Positions 41,516 through 53,981 of a stretch of 64,000 bases of DNA are shown here, one piece after another. Every line of letters begins with the position of its first letter. The stretch's first letter is position 1. The notes beneath the pieces are model-generated. The model was not told where the DNA came from and made no database searches. It was given only the letters and a program-made list of their open reading frames with translations. The stretch spans positions 62,001-126,000 of the forward strand of contig VZSF01000012.1 of NCBI GenBank assembly GCA_013398295.1, read 5' to 3'. The position numbers and the translations under genes are program-made. Origin of the DNA: Chionis minor. Taxonomy: Eukaryota > Chordata > Aves > Charadriiformes > Chionididae.

Positions 41516-44320
41516 CAGAATCAGAATCACAGGATAGTTGAGGCAGGAAGCACCTCCAAAGACCATGGGTACCAACCCCTTGCTCAAAGCAGGGTCAGCC
41601 AGAGCATATTGCTCTGGGCTGTCTTTAGTTTGGTTTGCGTGGCAAGGTTTTGGTATCGGGGGCTACAGGGGTGGCTTCTGTGAGAAGCTGCTAGAAGCTT
41701 CCCCCATGTCTGACAGAGCCAATGCCAGCTGGCTCCAAGATGAACCCCACCACCGGCCAAGGCCAAGCCCATCAGCAACTGTGGTAGCGTCTCATTGACA
41801 ACATATTTAAGAACGGGGGGAAAAGCAGCAAGAGGAGTGAGAATATGTGAGAGCAACAACTCTGCAGACACCAAGGTCAGTGAAGAAGAAGAGGGAGAAG
41901 GTGCTTCAGGTGTCAGAGCAGAGATTCCCCTGCAGCCTGTGCTGAAGATCATGGTAAGGCTGTCCCCCTGCAGCCCACGGAGGTTAACAGTGGAGCAGAT
42001 ATCCACCTGCAGCCCACGGAGGACCCCATGCCAGAGCAGGTGGATGCTTGAAAGAGGCTGTGACCCTGTGGAAAGAGGAGCCCACGCTGGAGCAGATTTG
42101 CTGGCGGACTTGTGACCCTGTGGGGGACCCACGCTGGAGCAGTCTGTTCCTAAAGGACTGCACACTGTGGAAAGGACCGACAGTGGAGCAATTTGTGAAG
42201 AACTGCAGTCTCTGGGAAGGACTAACGCTGGAGAAGTTTGCTGAGGACTGTCTCCTGTGGGAGCGACCTTATGCTGGAGCAGGGGGAGGATGTGGGGAGG
42301 CAGAAGGAGAGGGAGAGACAACATGTGATGAACTGATTGCCATTCCCCTATGCTGCTCAGGGGGAGGAGGTAAAGAAAATTGAGAGTGAAGCTGAGCCCA
42401 GAAAGAAGGGGCGGGGGGGTGGAGTGTTTTAAGATTTGGTTTTATTTCTCATTGACCTGTGCTGATTTGATTGGTAATAAATTAAACTGATTTCCCCAAG
42501 TTGAGTCTGCTTTGCCCATGATGGTAATTGGCAAGTGATCCCTCCCTGTCCTTATCTCGACCCACAAGCCTTTCTTTGTATTTTTCTCCCCCTGTGTGGT
42601 CAAGAAGGGGGACGGATAGAGCAGCTTGGTGGGCACGTGGTGTCCAGCCAGAGTCAACCCATCATGGAGTATCTCTAAGGATGGAGACTCCACAGCTCTA
42701 GGCAACCTGTTCCAGTGTTCAACCACCTTTACAGTAAAAAAAGAAGTTTTTTCATATGTTTAAATGGAATGTCTTGTATTTCAATTTGTGCCCATTGACT
42801 CTTGTCCTCACCACAAGACCAAGATGAGTCTGTCTCTGTCTTCTTTAGTTCCTCCTGCTACCTTGATCAGATTCCCTGTTGGCCTCTTCTTCTCCAGGCC
42901 GAACAGCCCTAGCTCTCTCAGCCTCTCCTCATACGACAGATGCTCCTGTGCCTTAATCATCTTCATCACCCTCTTCTGGACTCTCCCCACCATGTGCATG
43001 TCTTTCTTGTACCTGGAAGCCTAGAAATGGACACAGCACTCCAGTGGTGACCTCCCCAGTGTTGAACAGAGGGGAAGGATGACCTCCTTCAGCCTGCCGG
43101 CAACACTCTTCCTAACGCAGCCCATTGGCTGCTTTTGGCACAAGGCCACGTCATTAGCTTATGATCAGCCTGCTGTCCACCAGGATGCCCAGGTCTTTCT
43201 CTGCAGAGCTGCTTTCCAGCTGGTAAGCGCCCAGTGTGTACTGGCACAAAGGGTCATTGCTCCCCTGGGGCAAGGCTTTGCATTTCCCTCTGCTGAACTT
43301 CACGAGGCTCCTGTCAGCCCATTACTCCAGCCTGCTGAGGTCCCTCTGAATGGCAGCACAACCCTCTGATGTATCAGCCACTCATCACAGTTTTGTTTCC
43401 TCTTCAAACTTGTCAAGGTGCATTCTGTCCCATCTTCCAGGTCATTAATGAAGAAACTGGACGCAGTACTGATCCTTCAGATACATCACCACCAGCTGGC
43501 TTCTAGCTGTGCTGCAGATCACAACCCTTTGAGCCTGGCTGTTTAGCCATTTTTCAATCCACCTCACTGTCCACTTATCTAGTCTACATTTCCTCAGGTT
43601 GCCTATGAGTATATTAGGAGAGACAGTGTTGAAAGCCTTACTAAAGTCAAGATAAGCAACATCCACTCTTCTTCTCTCATCCACTAATCCAGTCATCTCT
43701 TTGTAAAAGGCTGTCAGGTTGGTCAGGCATGATTTCCCTTTCCTAAATCCTTGCTGACTACTCCCAGTCACCTTCTTGTCCTTAATATGTTTGGAAATGT
43801 TTTCCAGGTGGATTTGCTCCACCGCATTCCCAGGTGAAGCTGAGGCGAAGCTGACCAGCCTGTAATTCCCTAGATCCTCCTTCCTGACCTTCTTGAAGGT
43901 TGGAGTGACATTTGCCTTCTTCCAGTCCACACGAACTTCCCATCACCACAGTCTTTCAAAGGTAATTGAGAGTGGCCTCACAATGACATCAGCCAGTTCC
44001 CTCAGCACTTGTAGGGATACCCCATCAGCTCCCAGGGACTTGGGTACGTCCAGTTTGTTTAAATGTTCCTTAGCCTGACCCTCCTCCACCAAGAGTGAGT
44101 ATTTCTTGCTCCAGACCTTTGTACTGCGCTGAGAGCCCAGGGACTCCTGAAGGCCAGGCTTATCAGTAAAGAACAATGCAAAGAAGGCACTGAATACTTC
44201 AGCTTTCTCCATGTCTTTTGTCACCAAGTGTCCTGCCCTATTCAGAAACAGGCCCACATTTTTCCCAGTCCTTCTTTTGCTGCTGATGTACTTCTAGAAG
44301 CCCGTCTTGTTGCCCTTCAC
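41516..44320 (-). mobile_element. CR1 LINE copy (about 1.76 kb) interrupted by an LTR
   Basis: The 3' tip is at 41516-41619 (AGAATCAGAATCACAGG, then a GGTACCAACCCC-like block), and the body resumes at 42665 and runs to about 44320. Minus-strand frames in the body show CR1 ORF2: ERLRELGLFGLEKKRPTGNL, AYLDFSKAFNTVS (reverse-transcriptase motif A), GFRKGKSCLTNL, DGVSLQVLRELADV and KAEVFSAFF. It is 5'-truncated and frameshifted. Without the nested LTR, the CR1 is about 1.76 kb. It lies in the last FBLN1 intron in the gene's own orientation. Confidence 0.88.
41620..42664 (+). mobile_element. Solo LTR-like avian endogenous retroviral repeat nested in CR1
   Basis: A 1,045-bp block beginning TGTCTTTAGTTTGGTTTGCG and ending GAGTCAACCCATCA. 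It interrupts CR1 sequence that is recognisable on both sides. I recognise it as a high-copy bird repeat of LTR type. Orientation is plus: a TATTTAAG box at 41804-41811 and AATAAA at 42476-42481 are in the expected order. The middle (about 41940-42290) carries imperfect 45-bp tandem units around CACGCTGGAGCAG-like cores. No gag, pol or env sequence is present. No clear target-site duplication was found, and the outer ends are approximate. The 246-residue minus-strand frame over it is a by-product of the tandem units. Confidence 0.75.
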
Positions 44321-44520
44321 AGAAGGGGGATCTCCCTGCCTCCACAGGCAGTCTCACAGGCGTTATGTTCTTCCCGTTCTCTCTAGTTCATGACTGTGCC
44401 TAAAGGCACAATCTAGCTGTCAAACTGCAGGCATTTCCCAGACCACCAGATGTCTGCTGACTTCAGAAAGTTAATGTACACTTTAGATTCTTCGATCTCT
44501 CAAAAGCTAAATAGTCCTTT

Positions 44521-44551
44521 TCATTTTCTTTTTTTTTCTTTTTTTTTTTCT
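44521..44551. repeat. T-rich low-complexity tract
   Basis: Long T runs broken by single C residues, about 200 bp beyond the truncated 5' end of the CR1 copy. Simple low-complexity DNA in the last FBLN1 intron. Confidence 0.85.
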
Positions 44552-45093
44552 GTGAAAGCTATCTATATTTCTCTCAATTATTTGTGACAATAACAATGTA
44601 GGCTCCTGCTATGTGGTGTTCTATAGTTTCTGATATAATCTGTTTTATTAATAAGTGGCTGTTCTTTGGAAAATGAAATATTTCTTGGTAATCATCACTG
44701 CAGGCATCAAATCATATACAGAAAAATAGCTCTGAAGATATCATTAATCCTTGAGCTGCCACACCTGACAAACATAAATATGGTTAAAGGATTCAGAAAA
44801 CTCATTAATCAAAATACAAGTACTGAAATAGATTTCCTCTTGCTTTGAAGTGTATTGCCCTCATAACATTGTGAATTAGACCTTCATTCAAGTTTTATGG
44901 TGAACACTTCACAAAATAATAGATTTGGAGAATCAAGTTATAGTTGGATGTTAACAAGGTTTCCATGCTGATGGAGAACTGCTTCACAGGAATGTGGCTG
45001 GCTATACACATCTTTGCTGAAGTACCTGGGGAAAAGATTTTCAAAACCATGTACTTTTCAAACGTGGACCTCCCACATGTTTATTCAAATTCT

Positions 45094-45110
45094 AAAAAAA
45101 AAAAAAAAAA
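45094..45110. repeat. A17 homopolymer
   Basis: Seventeen consecutive A residues after TTCAAATTCT. It could be the tail of a retroposed sequence, but nothing recognisable lies upstream. Confidence 0.9.
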
Positions 45111-48100
45111 TGGCCTAATCTTCTACTGTTGAGCAACCAAGTGTTTATAAAAGGCTTTAGAAGTCAGTTTGGACACATAAAATCGCACTTTCATAAGCTA
45201 CATGACACTCAGGGCAATTTCACTGTTGGTTTAACCTGATCAAAAATAGCAGTCCTGTTATATCCTCCACCCCTTCCCTTGGATTCACACCTGAAAGAAA
45301 AAAAAAAACACAAAACCCAAAAAACATAGCTTGCCACACAAGCGCTAATGCTGGCAACAGGGAAAGGGCTGGAGTGTTTGTTCAGAGGTAGACAGGAGAG
45401 GGGGATTTCCCTTTTGAGCACCAACAAAGCTCCAGATCACATACAATCCCAACGCTCCCTATTAGGGAACAGAAAGGCAACGGTGATTTAAGTACTGTAA
45501 CAGTGGGTATTGCACCAGCGGCATAAATGGTATTCCCAACGACTTGGGCCAGTGGGTGCAGTGCTGGTCCCAGTGGCATGTTATCTCAGGAACGGGCAAA
45601 AATGCCTGCGTCTCCAGAGCAATTCAAGAACCACTACCCAACAGTGCAGCCCAGAGCGGTACCGCACCCTTTTCCGAGAGGTGTAAAAGGGGATGGGAGG
45701 TAGGGCAAGACACCCCTCAGAAAAAGGGGTGTAAGCCACGGCACAGATCTCTCCCATGCTCACAATATCTGTTCACCACAGTAATCATTTATAAACCATG
45801 TAAAGACAAAGCTCTCATTTAAAGACCGTCCAAACAATTACGTCTAGAACTCTCCAGCCTTTGAAGTTTTCACCTAGGGTACAAGCCTTGGTTTAAGCTT
45901 AGCTAAAACTGTTTGAATCTGCTTCTCTTTTTGCCTTTCATTTCACTTCTGAAGAAAAAAGAAAAAGGAAACTACTGTACAGGAGTTGCATTTCAGCATG
46001 AAACAGGACCTTTCTGATTAGCCTTATTCAACAGATCAGAAATTTGGGATTCAATTTATTATAAATGCTATCCTTCAACCACTCAACAAAGTTTAATTTC
46101 ATTAACACTTGAGCTTCTCTAGAAAGCTTTGATTGCTGAAATGCATCAAATAAAGAGGTCTCATGGTATTAATACATTTTTTGGCCAGTAACAAATGGTA
46201 AATATTTTCAAAGCTATTATCTGTCATGTTGGATCATATGGAGCCTTGGTATTATTAAAGAATTAAAAACAACCTTTGATTTTACTGAGGTTTGGCTAGT
46301 TTACAAATACTATGATCTTTATTAAGGATACCAAATAACTTCAGAGAGATGTGCTCTTATCTTGGTTTGGCAAACTTGAAGTGCTTTTAGATCTCTGGTT
46401 TGCCTTCCAGCCAAACCTCGCAATGGGTTTTAATGTTGACAATGCTGCGAAATCACTCATGCCTAAAATGCAATAACTGTACTTGAAGTAGCCTCATTAA
46501 AAAATAGTTTCCACCATATATTTTTTAATCCTTCCTGTTCCACCTTTGAGAACGTGACATGCATTATGTAGCGTCAGAATCTTACATACTACAAAAACAG
46601 GTGGAAAAACTTCAAAGGCTGAAATGTCCAAAATGTGCAAAATCACATATACCAGCGTCCTGATACTTTCTTACCACTATCTTCTTTACAGGGGATTTAG
46701 CATCCATCGCAGCCCATCATCACATACATGCAAGCTCTCTGTTCAGTGAGAGGGCTTTAGTTTACCCTACCTGTCCCACAACCCCATTATTCAGTTTCAG
46801 CCAAGCTTTGATACAGTACCATATCCGTGACACCTGGGCAATTAATTATTGTGACCCTAAGCATTTCTTGGCAAAGAGCCACATTATGGCACACAGCACG
46901 ATATGCCTCTGCGATTCAATTTACCATGGAAGAAAAAGTACCTAATTCTGAGGATTTGACATGAAAGCCCTTATATAGCTGCTCAGTCATCACCTAGAGG
47001 CGACAGCTCTGCTAGTATTGTTAGCAGAACTTCTGGTGAGGGAAGCTTTCTGAATTTTAATGTGTGTTAATCCCTCACCAAATTCTCAAAACAAGACTGA
47101 AATAAGGGGTCACTTCACCACATTTGACCCCTTTAAAAATAAAAGTTAGGGCAGTTGTTTTTTAAGTGAGCCATGCATCTGTGCATCACTCTGGGCAAGA
47201 TTTACGGTATGTCTTGAGTCTCTTATCTTCCGTTTCCAGTTTTATCGGGTGTATAGGCGCGACTGCAGGAATGAGAAGCTATCAACACATAAACACAGGA
47301 GCAGCAGCAGAAGCAGCCAAGTATTTCACACTTGCAGATCCTCAGAAAAGCAGGTCTCTGACTAGGACCAGGGACTGGTCTCTGACACCAGGGCAAAGCA
47401 CCTCAGAAGACTGAATTCAGACAGGAGTCTTTCAGAGGAATTGCTATAGTATGTTTCCGACTACTGCATTCCAAATGTGGCTTTATTTGCTCATTTATGT
47501 AACATCTCAGCCCACGGTTCAAAATTAATACCAGAAAATGCAGGCAACATAATCTGAACCAAGGACCTTTGGTCCCATTGAACTGCCCCAGGGAACAGCG
47601 CCCTTAGCTGTTCCCTGACTCAGTCCATTTCTTTCCCAAGTTTAGGTTTTACACTTCACGCCACAGTTCACAAAACTTCGTCAGAGTTGCAGTGTGATTT
47701 ATTTGTCTGCTGGCTTTATGGAAACTGTAACCGAAGGTGGTCTGTACAAATGTTTTTGTAATACGTTACACCTTCCTACCCGAGGGGTGAGATGAACATT
47801 GATCAAGGAGGAGCATTTGATTAACCAGATACTTGCGATGTGCTAGAGTGAAATTTGGCATCAGGAAGGTTGTTCCACTCGAGCACGAGACTCATTCTCA
47901 CCAGAAAAGCACCTTCAGCATTTCTCAGATACAAAATGAAAATTCACCTCCTGCTCGAGTTACTTGTTTGCCTCCAGAAGAGCTCTCCAGCCTGACATTT
48001 TTTTCTGGAGGGGAGGGAGGGTGTTGAGAGATTTGACTACTGAACAGTGCAGTCATCAGCATCCCGAAAGGGCAGGTTCAGGCAATAAATCTAGGATCCC

Positions 48101-51100
48101 GTTTACCAAATGGCTCCTGGGCACCCTCGTCTCAAATGCGTAGCTACTAATTTCGACATGGCAACCTGGCATAGGGAAAAACTCACCAAATATTCTTTGC
48201 TGAGGGGCTCCTCTTGTGAAAGGGGCAAGCCTAGATGAAACCAGAACAAAGATACTGAAAGGGTCTGTGTCTTTTTTAATGTAAGGCTGCAAGAGCCTGT
48301 CGAAAAACCTGCTGAATTATGTCCCTGCTCTGTGTGCTCGCTGTGAATGACTGGACAGCATTGGTTTTGTATTGCCAGACACCATTGTCGTTTCATGCTA
48401 ATGACATTATAGTCATGACAAAAGGTGGCTATTGTTGCTTAATTTCTAGTAAGAGTATCCACAAGGGGAGAGAACGAATGCACTGAAATCCTCACCCCTG
48501 TGAACAGCGGAGCTCTCCTGGACGCCCTGGCTCTGCCTACACCTAGACTCCATTTCCCCACAAAAAAAGCAATTGTAGGTGAACTGCTACTTTCAGCATC
48601 GCAGCCGTGCCAGGAAGCCCAAATCAGTCCGGGGATCTCATTATGCTAAACACCGTAACAAATGCACGGTAAGAGCCAGCCAGCCTCTGGCCCAAAGATA
48701 AAGAGTCTAGAGCAACAGAGGATAAGGGAGAAGCGGAGAGGAATGTGAAGGTACTTGCCCGGCATTGCAGAGTGGGTCCAGGGACAAAGTTCAGAACCAA
48801 ATCTTTTGCAATCCAGTGATTCTGAATTTAAAGTCAGACCATACAAACTCTTAGGTGGCAGATCGTGAAAAGACTCTGCCACGCTGGTGATGGCCATACT
48901 ACTTATGAGATACAGAACTACTATCCCTGTGCTAAGGTCAGGTTTCGCCAAAAGTCAAATAAACCTCCAGCCTCCTCCTGCCCCCAACCAATACAGGATC
49001 CCACAAGCACACCTTTTTATGGTATCTGTTTTTGTTTACCTTCTGATCATTTTTCAAAAGTCTCTCCCCAGCCTCTGGGACACACTAAACGATCGTGATG
49101 CCATAGCAGAAATTACACTGCTAATAAATTCAGCGTTGTGCTATCAGTAGTTGGAGACACTTTCTGTAATGGTTCAAAGGTAACACCATGAACACGTGTG
49201 AGAGAGCCTGGAAAGTCAGGACAGAGGTAGCAGCAAAATCCTTGCAAATAACAATGGAGAGCAGCAGTACACATCTGTAAAATTATAAGCAACCATTGAT
49301 ATCAGTGTTTTCAAGCACGAGCACAACACCGCTGAGAATCTCTACAGGTACAAGTGAAATTTTATAATTGTATTGGCTCTGGGTCTTTTAGATAAGAATA
49401 GTACGATTCTGCTTAATAGTTAAGAATATATTTCAGGTTAGTATCAAATGCGATATGGAAGACTTTAGCCTATCAAAACTACTTTTAGCTGCATTAAGAA
49501 ATTTTAAAACCTTCCTGAAGTTTACCAGACTACAAGGTGGTATTACAGTCACCTAAGGAAATGAATGTATAGCTGAGGGGGAAAATGTTTTATAGTATCT
49601 GATAATACCTTAGGCATTGATAGGACGTTTTTGTACAGGTTGAAAATGCATTCTTCATTTTTCACTGACAGCTGGTTAAAGGAGGAATGCAGTGAAAAGT
49701 CTATAAAAGCTTTTAAAAAAAAACCCTGGATAAGTCTGCACTTCTATTTTTCTCCCACCCATGTTAGTAGGTGATGTGCAGTTGTTAACAGTATCTTTTG
49801 GATTCAGTGCCACCTTGGCCTGTAACCAAACTAGGCAACAGAGAATCAACAGCACTTCTTGAACCAGGAAAGAATGGGGTTTCACATCTCTTTTTAATAC
49901 AATAGGGTAGAAAAACTGGAGGCAACTTTTTACACAATTATTCTTCTTCAGTTTGTCTGAAGTATATGTGCTGCCACTCCAGCAGGCTGGCTTTTGTTCC
50001 TTCTCTTCCACTGGAAGACACTTTCTGTAGGTCAGCATAGCTAGTTTTGGAGTCTGTTCTTATGTCTTTTGGCTCCTCCATGTCCAATACTGCTGATCGT
50101 TGACTCCCGTTTCGTATATTCCCTTTCCTTGATTTTGCAATATTGTCCTTGCCTCTTTCTTCTCTTACCTTTGTGTCTGCTTCTCCTACATCTCCTTTGG
50201 GGGAATATGTTCCTTCTTTTTCTAACATTCCCTGGGGCAGCTCTTTCCTCTGTTTCTAGTTTCTTTTTTTTCCTTCCTCACAACCTGCTCCTAGACACTC
50301 ACATCTCCTCCTATGACCTCAGTTGCTATCTCTCCATCAACAAATCACAAACCAGACCAATCAGCCACTCTCCATCCAATGCTATGTATTTCTCAGCTTC
50401 ACTAACATCTTCCCTTTGATGTCTCAGTGTCAACTCAAAGGGGTAACAGATAAAACTGATGGCATGACTCTTCAGTCTGCAATTCTTTGTCAGTCTTGAA
50501 GTCCTCACTTCTGTAACTCCAACAGGTCCTCCCACTCTCTAAACCATTACCAAAATAAATCTGTACTTTTCACTTTTTTTAGTGTTACACCTTTGAGAGC
50601 ATCTTGTTCCTTTCCATTCACACAGACACAGTTTAGGTGCAGGTCCTTCTTAAGGCATCATCTCTCTTCTTGTTTGCGACAACCTAGCAAAATCTGTTTT
50701 ACTAATGAAGGACTTCCTGCATGAGCATCTTCATCAATCTGTCCTTTCTCCCCCTCTTTTCCCAGTGCTCCCTCCTTTCTTTGAATCCCTTCATTGATTT
50801 CCTCTGCTATGGCATCAAGTCAAGGTTTATTATGCTCAGCTCTTTCAGTAACACTAGTAATTATTTTTCTACTTTTTTCCCGTATGCTCTTATGCATTTC
50901 ATTTCTCTCTGAGCTAGTCCATGCCTTTGCTTTAAAAAAAACCCAACACCTACTATAGAGGCTTTTTATCTTTTCTATTGTAGAGAAAATTTGTCTTGTA
51001 GAAAAAAGGTATTTGATTATCTAATTTCCATTCACAGATAAAATAGCTGTAATACTCTGGTCATTTCTTCTGAAATATTACAACAGAATGAAATGTGCTT

Positions 51101-51480
51101 ATTATTCCTTTTACCCATGCATCTATGATTTATTATCAGAGCAAATGTATTCTTTCATCTACAATAAAGGCAGCAAAAAAAGATTAAAAAAGAGACTACA
51201 CAGATTCAAGAGGCGCATGTCCATTAGTGGTCATCAAGCATGACAGTCTAGGTGTGCTGTCCCAGAAGTGTATAAACTGATGACTGCACCAAATTGGAAC
51301 ATTGTATTTGGAGAAAGATTCCTGTACACCTGTCTGTTACTGGTCCATATGTTGGATGATGGTTACTACGCTAGTTGGGCATTTGCTCTGCTGAAGTCCC
51401 TGTGTCACATCCCCACAATTCTTATGTTCCTACAGCTTAATGGGATAACCAATCCATCTTTCTGATACCAAATAAATATT

Positions 51481-51630
51481 AGAATCATAGAATCATAGCA
51501 TGGTTAGAGTTTGAAAGGACCATTGACTTCCAACCCCCCTGCCACGGGCAGGGATACCTTCCACTGGACCAGGTTGCTCAAAGCCCCATCCAACCTGGCC
51601 TTGAACACTTCCAGGGATGGGGCATCCACA
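51481..51630 (-). mobile_element. CR1 LINE 3' tail fragment
   Basis: AGAATCATAGAATCATAGCA, then a GACTTCCAACCCCCCTGCCA block and ACCAGGTTGCTCAAAGCCCC: a CR1 3' end of a different subfamily from the copy at 32577. Sense strand minus. It is truncated to about 150 bp, in the last FBLN1 intron. Confidence 0.85.
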
Positions 51631-51989
51631 TCTTTCTAATATTGTCTATGCCCTTTGTCTTTTTCCACCCTTATACGAACCCTTTGCCTTTCTTTACAAG
51701 AGGGACTCACTTTGTGAGCTCCTGAGGACTAGGATCCCATCTTATTTATTTGTCTTGAAAACTTCCCAGCACTTTTATGGGAACACCTAACATTCTGATT
51801 ATTAATAACAAGAAAAATGGTATTATGATGAGAGCAGCAGAACTGCTGCTGGCAGAATTATTTGCAATCCTAATTTCACACATACAACATGCTGTCCTGA
51901 ACCTCTTCCCCTCCAGGTAATATCAGCTGGGGTTTTGTTTTGTTTTTCCTTTTCCAATTCTGCCGCAGGCAGTTTACTTTGCAGCTTCC

Positions 51990-52175
51990 ATCCATTAATC
52001 TCAAAGTACTTTTACACAGAGGAATTAATTAAGACTCTTACATACAAGAATTAATTAAGACAGTAGTAGGCATGTTTTATCATCTCCATGTTGCACATGG
52101 GGGAACTGAGGTGAAGAAAGAGTTGCCCAATTCTTTTGCAGAGCTGGAAATGTACTTAGGCAGATATCATACCCT
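51990..52175 (+). repeat. Old MIR/L2-like interspersed repeat relic
   Basis: Shows the ancient amniote repeat signature: ATCTCAAAGTACTTTTACA, then AATTAATTAAGACTC, CATGTTGCACATGGGGGAAC, TGAGGTGAAGAAAGAGTTGC and GCAGAGCTGGAAATG. The order and spacing fit the CORE-SINE/L2 3' region. It contains a 14-bp direct duplication (52022-52035 and 52048-52061). Strongly diverged; family assignment is from memory of the pattern. Confidence 0.55.
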
Positions 52176-52211
52176 CTCAAGCTGGTATATAAGAATATCG
52201 TTTCTCTCCTA

Positions 52212-52325
52212 ACATTGTGAGGCAGGTATCCCATTGACCAAGTAAAATACTATTGGCATGCAGTCCTATTATTCAAAATGGAGACGCTTCCCACAGGCGA
52301 ATAACTTGGCCAGTCCAATTTCTAA
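52212..52325 (+). repeat. Second old MIR/L2-like relic
   Basis: AACATTGTGAGGCAGGTATC, then TATTATTCAAAATGGAGACG and AATAACTTGGCCAGTCC echo the same conserved tail (a gtgaggcaggtat block, a fill-in, then aataacttgcc) as the neighbouring copy at 51990-52175. More diverged than its neighbour. Confidence 0.4.
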
Positions 52326-53161
52326 ACACATCCTCTTTTTTTATTTCAGACAGAAATAAGAACACAGCACAAAAAGCAAACTACTGTAACTTCTGTGGGA
52401 TCTGATAACATTTATACTCTTCTAAAGAATCAACCCAATACCTGAAATCTGTAATCTTATCATCCTGCTTTAACAGACTCTCCCTCTTTCTCAGCATTCA
52501 CATGTATCCTTCTGTTTGATAAAGAAAGAAATATAAACCTAATGACTTACGATTTTTATCTACAGTTCATAAAACCTTTGCACAGCTGACGCTGTACTAT
52601 CGTGCTTCTGAAATGCAACAGTGCCACCTTCAGATCATGCTAAATACGACTTTTTCACAAACCCGACAGAATGGAAGAAGCACAAGCAGCACTTCTTTTC
52701 ATCCAGACAAGTCCTGCTAGAAAGCCCAGAAGCACATGTATAAACCTGAGCAGAACCTGCACATTCACATACTGAAGCACAAATGTTCACTGGGAACAGC
52801 AGTCCTTTATTTTCATACATAAACATTAATAAAGAGCAATCAAATACTACTTTTCAATACCTGGCATGTTCATTCTCTAAGCAAGAGAATCACGGCGTAT
52901 TCCCCTGCTGCTGCAGTAGCAACTCACATTGGGCAGAGCAGCACATCAGCTGGGATCTGCAACCTTCACACAATTTACCAACTGCTCCTGGGTATGCTGG
53001 GCCACCCTGAGTGACACTGGAAATGTGTATCTGTATGCAGGTAAGTATATATACTATATACACTACACACATTACCTACTGGACACAGTACACATTATAT
53101 CCCCCAAAAGGGCTCTGCTCTGAAAGAAACCTACCAGAAAGTACGACCCCAGGTTGTGTTG

Positions 53162-53190
<29 letters not shown>
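53162..53190. repeat. (CA)n microsatellite
   Basis: About 14 uninterrupted CA dinucleotides followed by a C-rich CCCCACCCACCCCCCTC tail, in the last FBLN1 intron. The open frames reading TH repeats on one strand and VC repeats on the other come from this tract. Confidence 0.97.
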
Positions 53191-53192
<2 letters not shown>

Positions 53193-53849
53193 CCACCCAC
53201 CCCCCTCACTATACGAGGAGATGCAGGTCTAGTGCACGATGCATACACACAGGTATATCTCCCGCCATGTCTCCTCCCTGCCAAGTTGAGACTGTAAATC
53301 AAATTTGTACGTTCCATTCTGAAGTTTCTCCTAAACCACAGCACTTGACGGATCCCTTTTACTCTCAACAGAAGTATTTGTTTAAAACTGAACCAGCCTG
53401 TTGTTAAATATTAAAACAGGTAACAGTTTCGGTAAATTCAGTCCTGCTTTAAAAATTTGATTATTATCCAAAAATTGGTGCAATGCTGTTTAAACAAGAA
53501 CGAACAGTTAATTAAATTTACAGTCTCTTTGCTGACATACTACATATTTTATATTTGGCTTGATTATAATGGGCAAACCTCATCATTTTAAAGCTAAGCC
53601 ATTTGCATTTGTAATTAGACCCAGTTCTGAAAAAAGTTAAAGTACTTCTCAAATTAAAGTTTAGGCCTCTGGTATTTTGACTAAAAAATTATCTGTGATA
53701 TTAGTTCGAATTACACATATTGGACTGGAGAATATTAAATCAATATAGGCTTGAAAATCAAGGTGGGAATTAATTACTTCAGTTAATTTCTTCAAACTTG
53801 TTCTACAATATTATTGAGAGAAAAAGTAAACAGAAAATACTCTACTCAC

Positions 53850-53981
53850 CCACTGTCATACCATCCATGTAACGCTTGATGATATCAAAGGAATCTCTTA
53901 AATTTCCTTCTGTTATGTCAAATATGATATCTGCCTGGTTGGCCGGATATGTAGGTGTGATGGCACGAAGAAAAATAATCT
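53850..53981 (-). CDS. FBLN1: FBLN1 isoform C-specific exon 2 of 3
   Basis: Middle exon of the isoform C fibulin module, 132 bp: two bases completing a Glu codon, 43 codons, and one base of a Gly codon. The translation reads [18 protein letters not shown], then [20 protein letters not shown] and MDGMTVG, which is unmistakable fibulin-1C sequence. The acceptor is CTGTTTGCAG and the donor GTGG|GTGAGT. It is separated from the first C exon by a 1,941-bp intron and from the last by 21,378 bp. Phase is consistent on both sides. The segment belongs to the globular C-terminal domain III, used in matrix interactions of the fibulin family. No frame disruption or unusual codon use is seen, so it looks functional. 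Confidence 0.95.

Larger units (their letters stand above)
32472..53849 (-). other. FBLN1: FBLN1 isoform C last intron (21.4 kb)
   Basis: The intron separates C exons 2 and 3. The donor GTGAGT is at its high-coordinate end and the CCCAACAG acceptor at the low end. It holds a young-looking CR1 tail (32577-32866), a CR1 with a nested LTR (41516-44320), another CR1 tail (51481-51630), old MIR/L2-like relics near 52 kb and a (CA)n tract. Between these (32867-41515, 44321-51480) the DNA is AT-rich and I see no exon. A GC-richer patch at 33250-33800 and a pyrimidine-rich plus strand at 50150-50910 give chance open frames. Confidence 0.85.

Noticed and set aside
41584..42324. 246-residue minus-strand open frame, the longest in the window
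   Set aside because: It lies on the LTR's 45-bp tandem units and runs through LTR and CR1 sequence alike; no gene structure.
25026..42664. The two LTRs as a pair flanking one provirus
   Set aside because: They belong to different families (different ends and internal sequence) and the DNA between them includes an FBLN1 exon.
43445..44257. Minus-strand frames with reverse-transcriptase motifs
   Set aside because: Not a host gene: frameshifted CR1 ORF2 remnants, kept only as part of the CR1 feature.
49938..50228. Charged 96-residue minus-strand frame starting MLEKEGTYSPKGDV
   Set aside because: The plus strand is strongly pyrimidine-rich here, which gives Lys/Glu/Arg-rich minus frames without selection. 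No splice context and no recognised family.
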